36,476 bases of DNA, taken from NCBI GenBank assembly GCA_003543245.1, contig DPJB01000037.1:221161-257636 (forward strand). Direction: 5' to 3'. Shown here one piece after another: positions 1 to 7,648 of the stretch. A model generated the notes under the pieces. That model was not told the DNA's origin. It worked only from the letters and a program-made list of their open reading frames with translations, and ran no database searches. Position 1 is the first letter of the stretch, and every line of letters begins with the position of its first letter. Position numbers and translations under genes: made by a program. The DNA is from Moraxellaceae bacterium. Lineage in GTDB: Bacteria > Pseudomonadota > Gammaproteobacteria > Pseudomonadales > Moraxellaceae.

Positions 1-501
1 GTGGACATCATTGTGCACAACGCTGGCGTGACCCGTGACAAGACGCTGGCCAACATGACCCAGCAACAGTGGGACATGGTAATGAACATCAACCTGTCCT
101 CGGAAGAGCGCATCAACGATGAACTGCTGGCGCAGGGCATGATCCGCGACAATGGCCGCATCATTTGCGTATCGTCCATTTCCGGCATCGCCGGCAACAT
201 GGGCCAGAGCAACTATGGCATGAGCAAGGCTGGCGTGATTGGCATGGTGCAGTCGATGGCACCAACCCTGTTTGCCAGAAACATCACCATCAACGCCGTG
301 GCACCTGGCTTTATTGAAACCCAGATGACTGCAGCAATTCCGTTTGCCATTCGCGAAGCCGGCCGCCGCATGAACTCGATGTCGCAGGGCGGTCTGCCAG
401 TGGACGTAGCAGAAACAATTGCATGGTATGCCTCACCCGCCTCTGCTGGCGTGAATGGCAACATCGTGCGCGTATGCGGTCAGTCACTTATTGGTGCCTG
501 A
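1..501 (+). CDS. 3-oxoacyl-ACP reductase, FabG4-like SDR (5' end outside window)
   Basis: This is the C-terminal part of a short-chain dehydrogenase/reductase that reduces a 3-ketoacyl thioester with NAD(P)H. Visible SDR landmarks are the NAG motif near the window start, a catalytic Ser in VSSISG, the catalytic YGMSK (Tyr-x-x-x-Lys), and PGFIETQM after the active site. The C-terminus (VRVCGQSLIGA) and the extra loop after the NAG segment resemble the long, about 450-residue FabG4-type enzymes better than the 245-residue FabG of fatty acid synthesis. The next gene is a MaoC-type hydratase, which matches the mycobacterial htdX-fabG4 pairing. The reading frame is open to base 1, so the start and the N-terminal domain lie upstream of the window. 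Confidence 0.88.
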   Translation: MDIIVHNAGVTRDKTLANMTQQQWDMVMNINLSSEERINDELLAQGMIRDNGRIICVSSISGIAGNMGQSNYGMSKAGVIGMVQSMAPTLFARNITINAVAPGFIETQMTAAIPFAIREAGRRMNSMSQGGLPVDVAETIAWYASPASAGVNGNIVRVCGQSLIGA

Positions 502-516
502 TCCGGCTGAAACAGC

Positions 517-542
517 GAGGGGACTACGCTCCCCTCCTTTTT
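517..542 (+). terminator. Rho-independent terminator after fabG-like gene
   Basis: A 7-bp perfect stem (GAGGGGA / TCCCCTC) with a 6-nt loop is followed by CTTTTT. It starts 15 bases after the reductase stop codon and ends 20 bases before the next start, so the hydratase is probably only partly co-transcribed or has its own promoter. Confidence 0.75.
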
Positions 543-562
543 AACCTACTGGAGTCATGAAG

Positions 563-1429
563 ATGACCGTACGCGAAATCACGACACTCCCGGGTACCGC
601 TACGCTCTACTCCCGGGCAGTCCTTGGGAGCCTTTCCGGCAAGCATGGAAAGGAGTTGCCTGACCTTGAACTGGTCATGCGAGATGTAAAAATTGATCGC
701 GCCAATCTGGCCGCCTATAACCGTGTCTGCGGCTTCAGCCAGCGTGACACACTGCCGCTGACGTACGGGTTTGTGCTGGGATTCCCGCTGCACATGAGCC
801 TGATGACAGACCCGTCGTTTCCGTTTGCCGCCATGGGCATGGTGCATATCCAGAACCGAATTACCCAGCATCGCCTGATCAATGCATCCGAAGTTCTGAC
901 CATCATCGTCAAGCCGGCCAATCTGCGCCCGCATGACAAAGGCGTCCAGTTTGACATCCTGACCACGCTGAAATCAGGTGAAGAAATTGTGTGGGAATGC
1001 TCCAGCACGATGCTTCGTCGTCAGGCAGGAAGCGAAGGGGAAAAGCCCTCCGCCCCTCGTTCTGCAGCACAAGCCGCTCGCACTACGGTAGCGAACGTAC
1101 AATGGACCGTTCCTGGTGATACCGGACGCCGTTATGGCGCCATCTCCGGCGACAGGAACCCCATTCACCTGTATGCCTTCACCGCCAAGCTGTTTGGTTT
1201 TCCACGGGCGATTGCCCATGGCATGTGGTCAAAGGCTCGCTGCCTATCTGCACTTGAAGGCCGACTCCCTGATGCCTGCACGGTAGATGTCCAGTTCAAG
1301 CTTCCTGTGTTACTGCCTGCAAAGGTTGCCTTCCTTTCCGAGCCACAAGCCAATGGCGGTTTTACCTTTGGCCTGAGTGACCTGAAAACTGGAAAACCGC
1401 ATCTTGCCGGATCGGTGCAAGAAGCCTGA
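563..1429 (+). CDS. MaoC-family hydratase (double hot-dog, HtdX-like)
   Basis: The protein (288 aa from this start) resembles MaoC-type (R)-specific enoyl-thioester hydratases with two hot-dog folds. The C-terminal half carries the hydratase-2 motif YGAISGDRNPIH, with the Asp and His expected to be catalytic, followed by AIAHGMW. The N-terminal half is the degenerate hot-dog usual in this family. Two in-frame ATGs lie 6 bases apart, at 557 and 563; the GGAG at 551-554 is 8 bases from the second but only 2 from the first, so 563 is preferred. Next to a long FabG-like reductase, it likely hydrates enoyl-CoA or enoyl-ACP in a fatty acid elongation or degradation step. The substrate is not deducible. 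Confidence 0.85.
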   Translation: MTVREITTLPGTATLYSRAVLGSLSGKHGKELPDLELVMRDVKIDRANLAAYNRVCGFSQRDTLPLTYGFVLGFPLHMSLMTDPSFPFAAMGMVHIQNRITQHRLINASEVLTIIVKPANLRPHDKGVQFDILTTLKSGEEIVWECSSTMLRRQAGSEGEKPSAPRSAAQAARTTVANVQWTVPGDTGRRYGAISGDRNPIHLYAFTAKLFGFPRAIAHGMWSKARCLSALEGRLPDACTVDVQFKLPVLLPAKVAFLSEPQANGGFTFGLSDLKTGKPHLAGSVQEA

Positions 1430-1433
1430 GCTC

Positions 1434-1483
1434 GTACACCCAATAAAAAACGCCCTCTTCAGGGCGTTTTTTATTGGGTGTAC
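1434..1483. terminator. Bidirectional terminator, 23-bp perfect inverted repeat
   Basis: Bases 1434-1456 and 1461-1483 are perfect reverse complements separated by the tetraloop CTTC. The GC core (CGCCCT/AGGGCG) is flanked by A and T runs, so it works as an intrinsic terminator on both strands. It sits between the convergent maoC-like gene and the serine hydrolase gene. Confidence 0.85.
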
Positions 1484-1502
1484 ATAATGGGTGACGCCTT
1501 GC

Positions 1503-2705
1503 TTACAGCAATGACTCGACAGAACGTATGGCCGCAGTATTGATGCGTGAAATGCGGATATCGCCAAAGGGCGACCCACTGCCATGATTGACCGTGTAAC
1601 CTAACGACAACTCACGTGAGGGATCACACCAGGCACCCGATCCACCATAACCAAAGTGCCCGAAGGCATGCGGTGTACGCGGACCTGTCGTGAACACGCG
1701 ATGGTAACCAAGGCGCCAACGCATCGGTACAGGAATCACGTCACCACGCGTCGTATTCTGTACTGTCGACATTTTCCTGACCGTCTCTGCAGAAAGCAGT
1801 CGCCCACTTTCATACTCCCCGTTATTGGCAAGTACGGAATAAATCCGGGCAAGGGAACGCGCCGTGAACATCCCCCCTGCCCCGGGAATGCTGGCCTGCA
1901 TGGTTTCCGGAGCATTCCAGTCGAACCGGCTCATGCCTTTCGGTAACATGGCATCCTGAAATTTTTCCTGATCAAACCCCGCAAGACTGAATACTGCCTC
2001 AGTTATTTTTCTGGACCAGTTAATACCATTTTTTCGCTGCTGCCCGGCTTCTGCCAGCTCTGTCTTTTTGGCAGGTACGATCAGTTTTGCACAGCGGGCC
2101 AGATCCTGCTCGGGAACACCGATAAGGCAGCCATCCAGACCAAGCGGATCAACCAGCTCATCTTTCAAGGTCTTTGCCAGCGGTTGCCGGGCAACTTTCT
2201 CAATCAAACCGCCAACCAGCCAGCCATAGGTCAGTGCGTGATACCCGTTCTTCTGCCCGGGAACGTGTACAGGCGGAGCCTCCTCCATGACACGCAGCAT
2301 ATGCTCCCAGTCACGCATTTCAGATGCATCAGCGATCAGGGAGCGGATGCCATACAGGCCCGCTTCATGGGTCAGCAGGTGTCGTACGGTAATCCTGCTC
2401 TTGGAATTGCGCGCAAACTCCGGCCAGTAGTGGGCTACGGGCAGGTCATAGTTCACCTCGCCACGATCAGCAAGGGTATGTAGCAGGGTTGAGACAATCC
2501 CCTTGGTCGTGGAAAAGGACAGTGACAGAGTATCAGCTGCCCATGCAGTACCCTGCTGGTCACTGCTACCCGCCCATATATCAACCACCGGGATGCCCCG
2601 ATGGTAAACACACAGCGCAGCACCGCCCTGTACATCTGCTGGCAAATTTCGTCGGAAGGCATCAGCTACGGCAGTGAACCCCGGATTTACATACCCTTTA
2701 AGCAT
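1503..2705 (-). CDS. Serine hydrolase, beta-lactamase/EstB family
   Basis: This is a 400-aa protein of the beta-lactamase-related (PF00144) family, which includes class C-like esterases such as EstB and LACTB. The nucleophile motif SxxK is seen as STTK within LSFSTTKGIVS near residue 80. A candidate Tyr base follows in LTYGWLVGG, and the third motif is HFGYGGSGAW near the C-terminus. No clear signal peptide is seen, so a cytoplasmic esterase or peptidase-like role is more likely than antibiotic hydrolysis. The frame is open to 2744, but the ATG at 2705 has a GGGG Shine-Dalgarno-like stretch about 8 bases upstream and gives the N-terminus MLKGYVNPGF usual for the family. It converges on the maoC-like gene. 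Confidence 0.85.
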   Translation of the reverse strand: MLKGYVNPGFTAVADAFRRNLPADVQGGAALCVYHRGIPVVDIWAGSSDQQGTAWAADTLSLSFSTTKGIVSTLLHTLADRGEVNYDLPVAHYWPEFARNSKSRITVRHLLTHEAGLYGIRSLIADASEMRDWEHMLRVMEEAPPVHVPGQKNGYHALTYGWLVGGLIEKVARQPLAKTLKDELVDPLGLDGCLIGVPEQDLARCAKLIVPAKKTELAEAGQQRKNGINWSRKITEAVFSLAGFDQEKFQDAMLPKGMSRFDWNAPETMQASIPGAGGMFTARSLARIYSVLANNGEYESGRLLSAETVRKMSTVQNTTRGDVIPVPMRWRLGYHRVFTTGPRTPHAFGHFGYGGSGAWCDPSRELSLGYTVNHGSGSPFGDIRISRINTAAIRSVESLL

Positions 2706-2797
2706 GTCATGGCCCCTATTACAGACTGGACACTGGTTTAGCATGCATCACCCAGCTAGGCTATGGCATCTTTTGCCTTCCTCCTGTCATATCCGTC

Positions 2798-3727
2798 GTG
2801 ATCAGTCCCCGAACCACTGTCCTGCTTCTGCTCATCACTGCCGTGATCCTTTCGGGTCTTGGTGCAGGCGACATGCGCAACCTGGCGCCAGAAGTCTGGG
2901 TACAGCTTCGGCTGCCTCGCGTACTGCTGGCAGCGTTTACAGGTGCCTCTCTGGCGCTGGCAGGGCTTCTGCTTCAGGACTTTTTCCGCAACCCGCTGGT
3001 GGAGCCCGGACTGTTAGGTGTTTCTGCAGGCGCCGGCCTGGGTGCGGTTCTGGTGATCAGTCTGGGACTGGGTGGGCTTTGGCTACTGCCCCTGAGTGCC
3101 TTTGCTGGCGCACTGGGAACACTGGGCCTGATCCTTTTGATAGGGCGCCAGCTCAGTGGCAATAATGCCGAGCTGCTGCTGGCAGGGGTTGCCATAAACT
3201 CGCTGGCAGGTGCGCTGGTCAGTCTCCTGCTGAGCATCGGTGATGCAACGGCGTTGCGCAGTGCAACCTTCTGGCTGATGGGCAGCTTTACGCTCGCAGA
3301 ATGGCCACTACTGCTGGCAGGCTGGGTAGTCCTGCTCTTTTCGATTGCATGGACGTGGCGTCAGGCTCAGGCGTTGGATGTCTGGCAACTGGGGGAGTCA
3401 GAGGCCATACATCTGGGTCTTGATATCCGGCGCTTCCGGCGTCGCATCCTGTGCGTGACATCACTGCTGGTCGCGCTGGCGGTCGCCCAATCCGGCGGTA
3501 TCGGATTTGTCGGTTTGCTGGCACCACACATGGCACGCAAGCTTGGGCTGACACAGCACCGGCTGCTCATGCCCGCCAGCATTTTTCTTGGCATCATCCT
3601 TGCCGTTCTGGCAGACCAGCTGGCACGACAACTGATTTATCCGCTTGAGTTACCGGTTGGCGTCCTCACCGCACTGATTGGTGCACCCGCCTTTCTCCTG
3701 CTGTTTCTCAGGAGGAGTCACTCATGA
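2798..3727 (+). CDS. btuC: FecCD/BtuC-type ABC transporter permease
   Basis: This membrane subunit of a cobalamin or siderophore importer is 309 aa and strongly hydrophobic, with the many helices of the FecCD family. The stretch RLPRVLLAAFTGASLALAGL followed by NPLVEPGLLGVSAGAGLG is very close to BtuC. The coupling-helix region GFVGLLAPHMARKLG is present near residue 235. The only in-frame start nearby is GTG 2798, with no obvious Shine-Dalgarno sequence, so the N-terminus is less certain. Its stop overlaps the ATG of the ATPase gene by 4 bases. Vitamin B12 is the favoured substrate because of the EPGLLGVS motif, but no btuB or btuF lies in the window, so a siderophore is possible. Confidence 0.85.
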   Translation: MISPRTTVLLLLITAVILSGLGAGDMRNLAPEVWVQLRLPRVLLAAFTGASLALAGLLLQDFFRNPLVEPGLLGVSAGAGLGAVLVISLGLGGLWLLPLSAFAGALGTLGLILLIGRQLSGNNAELLLAGVAINSLAGALVSLLLSIGDATALRSATFWLMGSFTLAEWPLLLAGWVVLLFSIAWTWRQAQALDVWQLGESEAIHLGLDIRRFRRRILCVTSLLVALAVAQSGGIGFVGLLAPHMARKLGLTQHRLLMPASIFLGIILAVLADQLARQLIYPLELPVGVLTALIGAPAFLLLFLRRSHS

Positions 3728-4512
3728 AACTCCAGCTTGACCATGTTGGCTGCAGCTTCAACACGCACCCTGTACTTCAGGATATTTCACTGGAGCTGCA
3801 ATCTGGTTGCATTGCTCTTATCGGCCCCAATGGTGCGGGAAAATCCACGCTTCTGCGGTTATGCGCGGGTGAGGGACGCTATCTGTCAAACGCCCGGTTG
3901 CAAGGCAGGATCTTGCTGGACGACAAGGCACTTTCTGCGTGGCCATTGAACACGCTCGCCAGACGTCGTGCCTTTCTGCCGCAACATCATGCAGACTATT
4001 TGCATGGTCAGGTCAGGGACATCATGTGTCTTGCCGCCTACCCTCATGGGGGAGCAGGCGAACGGGCCATTACCCTTTATCAGGAGGCCCTCTCCATCTG
4101 GGAGCTTGATACGCTGGCCACACGCCACTATGACGGCCTCTCCGGCGGCGAACGCCAGCGCGTACAACTGGCACGTACCTGGCTACAAATGCGTTTGCAT
4201 CCCGCTGCCGGAGAGCGACTGTGGCTGCTGGACGAACCCCAGAATGCTCTCGATCTGCCTCACCAGCAGCGCCTGCGCACACAACTCAAGAATGAGTCGG
4301 ACGAAGGTGCCTGTGTTGTTTTTTCCACGCATGACATCAACTTCGCCTTGCGTACCGCAGATCGGCTGATTGTATTGCGACAGGGTGAGCTGTGTGCTGA
4401 TGCCGTACCGGAAGACTTTGCAGACAAGGATCTTCTCCAGCGTGCTTTTGGTGTGCCTTTTTGTGTATCACGACACCCGGTGGATAACCGCCCCTGGGTA
4501 ATGGCTGAATGA
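3724..4512 (+). CDS. btuD: ABC transporter ATP-binding protein, BtuD-like
   Basis: This is the nucleotide-binding subunit that drives import through the upstream permease. In order it shows Walker A GPNGAGKST (residues 34-42), the ABC signature LSGGERQRV, Walker B LWLLDEP and the switch His in FSTHD. At 262 aa it has the usual length for BtuD/FepC-type ATPases. The start codon overlaps the permease stop (ATGA), which indicates translational coupling. The next gene, a MoxR ATPase, starts 13 bases after its stop. The assignment to B12 rests on the permease and is less sure than the ABC ATPase identity. Confidence 0.87.
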   Translation: MKLQLDHVGCSFNTHPVLQDISLELQSGCIALIGPNGAGKSTLLRLCAGEGRYLSNARLQGRILLDDKALSAWPLNTLARRRAFLPQHHADYLHGQVRDIMCLAAYPHGGAGERAITLYQEALSIWELDTLATRHYDGLSGGERQRVQLARTWLQMRLHPAAGERLWLLDEPQNALDLPHQQRLRTQLKNESDEGACVVFSTHDINFALRTADRLIVLRQGELCADAVPEDFADKDLLQRAFGVPFCVSRHPVDNRPWVMAE

Positions 4513-4525
4513 TGCGGGAGCATTG

Positions 4526-5455
4526 ATGACTCTTTTTGCCAGCAAAAATTTCACTGCCGACAGCCTGCAACAGGATCTGGACACGTTGGGTTACGTCGCT
4601 TCCGACAACATTGCGCTGACGCTGTTTCTGGCTGCACAACTGGAAAAACCCATTCTTGTTGAAGGACCGCCAGGCGTGGGCAAAACAGAACTGGCGAAGG
4701 CCACCAGCACGCTCTTTGAGCGCCCCCTGATTCGTCTGCAATGTTATGAAGGACTGGATGAGAGCAAGGCCCTCTATGAGTGGAAATACGGCAAGCAGCT
4801 GCTTTACACACAGGTATTGAAAGAACAACTCGGCGATATCCTCAGAGGTACACATGGCCTTGCCGAGTCTGTAGAACGACTGCATCAGTTTGGCGATATT
4901 TTTTACTCACCTGAGTTCCTGGAGCCCCGTCCCCTGCTCTCTGCATTGCAGTCGCCCACCGGAGCTGTTTTGCTGATTGATGAAATTGACAAGGCTGACC
5001 AGGAGTTCGAGGCCTTCCTGCTTGAACTGCTTTCCGACTACCAGATATCCATTCCGGAAATCGGCACTGTACATGCGCAAACCAAACCCCTGGTATTGCT
5101 AACCAGTAACAACCAGCGCGAACTCTCCGATGCACTCAAGCGCCGCTGCTTGCACTTGTACATTCCTTACCCGGATCAAAACCTGGAGTGCCGCATTCTG
5201 GCCAGCCAGGTGCCCAGCCTGCCGGACAAACTCAGGGAGCCATTGGTCAGTTTTGTGCAAAAGCTGCGCAACCAGGATTTGCGCAAGGTGCCGGCTGTCA
5301 GTGAAACACTGGATTGGGCCCGAACATTGTTATTGCTTCACGTAGAGGCACTCGATGCCACATGGGTAGAACGGACACTGGCCGTCCTGCTCAAGCATCA
5401 GGATGATGTAGACCGTGTTCGCGAGAAACTTCCGACGTTGCTGAAAGACCGGTAA
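4526..5455 (+). CDS. MoxR-family AAA+ ATPase
   Basis: This 309-aa AAA+ ATPase belongs to the MoxR/CoxD group, chaperone-like proteins that work with a von Willebrand A protein to mature or insert metal cofactors in partner enzymes. Walker A is GPPGVGKT (residues 47-54) and Walker B is VLLIDEID (about 148-155); a sensor-1 Asn is seen in LTSNNQRELSDALKRRC, with the arginine finger region just after. The ATG at 4526 has CGGGAG 5 bases upstream; a TTG immediately before it (4523) is a less likely start. It is followed by a VWA-domain gene, the usual partner. The client is not encoded nearby: no CO dehydrogenase or methanol dehydrogenase genes are seen. Confidence 0.88.
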   Translation: MTLFASKNFTADSLQQDLDTLGYVASDNIALTLFLAAQLEKPILVEGPPGVGKTELAKATSTLFERPLIRLQCYEGLDESKALYEWKYGKQLLYTQVLKEQLGDILRGTHGLAESVERLHQFGDIFYSPEFLEPRPLLSALQSPTGAVLLIDEIDKADQEFEAFLLELLSDYQISIPEIGTVHAQTKPLVLLTSNNQRELSDALKRRCLHLYIPYPDQNLECRILASQVPSLPDKLREPLVSFVQKLRNQDLRKVPAVSETLDWARTLLLLHVEALDATWVERTLAVLLKHQDDVDRVREKLPTLLKDR

Positions 5456-5493
5456 CCCGGAAAACTCAGCTTTACTGAGGCAGGTAAACCGGA

Positions 5494-6888
5494 ATGGAAC
5501 GTAAACTCACCGAATTTGCTGCGCTACTGCGTAATCAGGGCTTGCCTGTATCCCCCCCGGAAGTAGCAGATGCCGTTCTGGCCATTCATGCCGTTGGTTA
5601 CGAAAACCGGCAGCAGTTTCATGATGCCTTATCGTGCACCTTGGCCAAAAGCGTATCAGACACCCAGATATTCGAGCGCTGCTTTGAGACCTTCTTCAGG
5701 TTTGGCATCAGCACGAACAAGACCGACTCTGGCGCCACGGACAACAACGCCACTTCAGCCTCTCCCCCGCCACAATCCGGACAAGGTAACCAGGGTTCGG
5801 GAGGATCCGGAGGCTCAGGCAGCTCACCGAGCACAAATGAACCCTCCCAATCTGAACTCGGCCAGCTCCTGCTGACAGCGGACAGTGAAGGGCTTGCGCT
5901 CTCGCTTGCAAAGGCAATTGAACGGGTACGCCCGCAGAATATTCGTGTCATCACCCAGAAGGGACTGTTTGGCCGCAGACTGCTTCAGGCAATGGGCATT
6001 GATGATCTGGAACTGGAACTCAAGAACCTGGATGCTGCTGATACCGGTTTTGCACGTCAACGCGCCGAAGCTCTGCGCAGTGCCCGACAGCGTCTTCGCA
6101 GCAATATACGTGAAACGGTGGAACGCTACTTCCAGATGGCGCGCAATCAGGACCGGGACGCCATTATCCGTGATGCCGACTTTTCATCACTGCGCGAGTT
6201 CAGGGACACCGGACTGGTTGTGAAACGCATGGCACGACGCCTGATCACATTGCATCGCCGTCGTGAACGCATGGCCGCCCGAGGGGTTCTTGATGTAAAA
6301 GCAACCCTGCGCCATAACATTGCTTACGACGGCATTCTTGCCGAGCCCCGGTGGAGACGTATCCGCAAGGACAAGCCTCGTGTCATTGCCGTCTGCGATG
6401 TCAGCAGGTCTGTCAGCCAGCATGCCCGCTTTCTGCTGATGTTCCTGTACAGCATGAGAGAGGTAATCCCCCAATTACGCGCATTTGCATTCTCGTCATC
6501 GCTGCATGAAGTGACAGGATTTTTTGAGCATCAGCAACTTGAGCCTGCCATTGACACCATCATGGACACATACGGCTTTGGCAGCACGGATTATGGCCAG
6601 GCATTTACTGATCTTGATGACCTTGCCCGTCATGCCATAGACCGCCGCACCACACTGATCATTCTCGGGGATGCACGCAACAATAATGGGGATGCACGCA
6701 CCGACCTGCTGCATCAGTTTCATGCCCGTGCAAAACAGGTCATCTGGCTTAATCCGGAAAGCCGTAATCGCTGGGGAAGTGGCGACTCGGAGATGTTGCG
6801 CTACCAGCCTGCCTGCACCCATGCGTGGAGCTGCCGCAACCTTGGCGAGCTTGAACGTATTGTTGACAAGCTACTCAAGTCGGCCTGA
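5494..6888 (+). CDS. CoxE-like VWA domain protein
   Basis: This 464-aa protein has a C-terminal von Willebrand factor A domain with a MIDAS motif DVSRS (D302, S304, S306), later Thr/Asp positions around GFGSTDYGQAF, and LIILGDARNN. The N-terminal about 80 residues form a helical domain. It is followed by a low-complexity Gly/Ser/Pro linker (about residues 88-118) rich in GSGG repeats. This layout matches CoxE/YehP-type partners of MoxR ATPases, and the MoxR gene lies 38 bases upstream on the same strand. The pair probably acts as a cytoplasmic chaperone for metal insertion or complex assembly. No signal peptide is visible. Confidence 0.87.
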   Translation: MERKLTEFAALLRNQGLPVSPPEVADAVLAIHAVGYENRQQFHDALSCTLAKSVSDTQIFERCFETFFRFGISTNKTDSGATDNNATSASPPPQSGQGNQGSGGSGGSGSSPSTNEPSQSELGQLLLTADSEGLALSLAKAIERVRPQNIRVITQKGLFGRRLLQAMGIDDLELELKNLDAADTGFARQRAEALRSARQRLRSNIRETVERYFQMARNQDRDAIIRDADFSSLREFRDTGLVVKRMARRLITLHRRRERMAARGVLDVKATLRHNIAYDGILAEPRWRRIRKDKPRVIAVCDVSRSVSQHARFLLMFLYSMREVIPQLRAFAFSSSLHEVTGFFEHQQLEPAIDTIMDTYGFGSTDYGQAFTDLDDLARHAIDRRTTLIILGDARNNNGDARTDLLHQFHARAKQVIWLNPESRNRWGSGDSEMLRYQPACTHAWSCRNLGELERIVDKLLKSA

Positions 6889-6906
6889 CTTGGCGTCCGG
6901 ATATGA

Positions 6907-6946
6907 CGCATAAAAAAGCCCACACAATGGTGGGCTTTTTTATGCG
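6907..6946. terminator. Bidirectional terminator between vwa and SCP2 genes
   Basis: Arms at 6907-6923 and 6930-6946 are a perfect 17-bp inverted repeat with a GCCCAC/GTGGGC core flanked by A6 and T6 runs and a 6-nt loop. It serves both convergent genes. Confidence 0.85.
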
Positions 6947-6954
6947 GGAACCGA

Positions 6955-7341
6955 TTACTCGGTGATTGCCTTGATTTCTTTCAGCAATTCTTTCTGCTTG
7001 TCGCTAGGACGTGCAGTCTGCATGGCCATGAGCTTGCTCATGTCGCCTTCGACCTTGATCTGGCCGCTCATGAAACCCTGCATGCCGGCAGCCTGATCCT
7101 GCTCAACAAAGATGCGACGAGCCAGATCGGATGGCAGTGTCAGCTTGGTAGAGCCAGTGCTGTTGTGACCCAGTTCAAAACGGCCACCATTCAGGCACAT
7201 GTCCACGTTGCCAGCAGGAGCGCCAGTCACCGTCACGTTCAGGACCAGCGAAGCCAGTGCCGAGGGCACTTCCAGATCGCCCTTCACTTCAGTCAGCTTT
7301 TCAACTTCGCGAAACCACTCTTCAGACAGGAAAACAGCCAT
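6955..7341 (-). CDS. SCP2 sterol-binding domain protein
   Basis: This 128-aa single-domain protein resembles the sterol carrier protein 2 family, small lipid- and acyl-CoA-binding proteins. The C-terminal segment GFMSGQIKVEGDMSKLMAMQ is the characteristic SCP2 helix-strand end, preceded by the alternating strands around NGGRFELGHN. GGAGA lies about 7 bases before the ATG at 7341. It stands alone on the minus strand and converges on the VWA gene. A lipid-shuttling role is inferred from the family only; the ligand is unknown. Confidence 0.85.
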   Translation of the reverse strand: MAVFLSEEWFREVEKLTEVKGDLEVPSALASLVLNVTVTGAPAGNVDMCLNGGRFELGHNSTGSTKLTLPSDLARRIFVEQDQAAGMQGFMSGQIKVEGDMSKLMAMQTARPSDKQKELLKEIKAITE

Positions 7342-7372
7342 TGTCGTATCTCCAGTAATTCAGGCATATGGC

Positions 7373-7390
7373 GCAGCCCGGGCGGGCTGC
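7373..7390. repeat. Short inverted repeat upstream of SCP2 gene
   Basis: Perfect 7-bp arms (GCAGCCC at 7373-7379 and GGGCTGC at 7384-7390) flank a 4-nt spacer, about 32 bases upstream of the SCP2 start codon. No T run follows on either side, so a leader hairpin or an operator fits better than a terminator. Confidence 0.5.
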
Positions 7391-7570
7391 TGTCGGGAAC
7401 CTTACAACTCAGGAGAGGCTGCGGACTTGCAAGGCTCAAGAGACTGCCCGTGCCACTAGCCCACCCGTGAATCGAGCCTGTACCCTACAAGAGCACCGGA
7501 GGCTTGGCAATAACCCGAAACATACTGTTTTCATGACAATTCTGCTCAACTGGCCTGGCGCCCTGACATG

Positions 7571-7603
7571 AAAAAGCCCCACAGACATCATGCCTGCGGG
7601 GCT
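7571..7603 (-). terminator. Rho-independent terminator of glnK-amtB
   Basis: On the minus strand a GCCCCGCAG / CTGTGGGGC stem (one G-T pair) is followed by TTTTTC. It lies about 45 bases past the amtB stop codon. Confidence 0.75.
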
Positions 7604-7648
7604 TCTCATATGAGCTCGTGATCAAGGCTGCATCACAATCAACACACC

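Larger units (their letters stand above)
7342..7648. other. Intergenic region between amtB end and SCP2 start
   Basis: This 307-bp stretch carries the amtB terminator at its right end and the SCP2 leader at its left. The leader includes an inverted repeat with 7-bp arms GCAGCCC/GGGCTGC at 7373-7390. I see no convincing coding region, RNA gene or clear -35/-10 pair. Confidence 0.6.

Noticed and set aside
2706..2797. Cobalamin riboswitch upstream of btuC
   Set aside because: Only about 90 bases separate the divergent genes, too short for the roughly 200-base riboswitch, and no B12-box-like sequence is seen.
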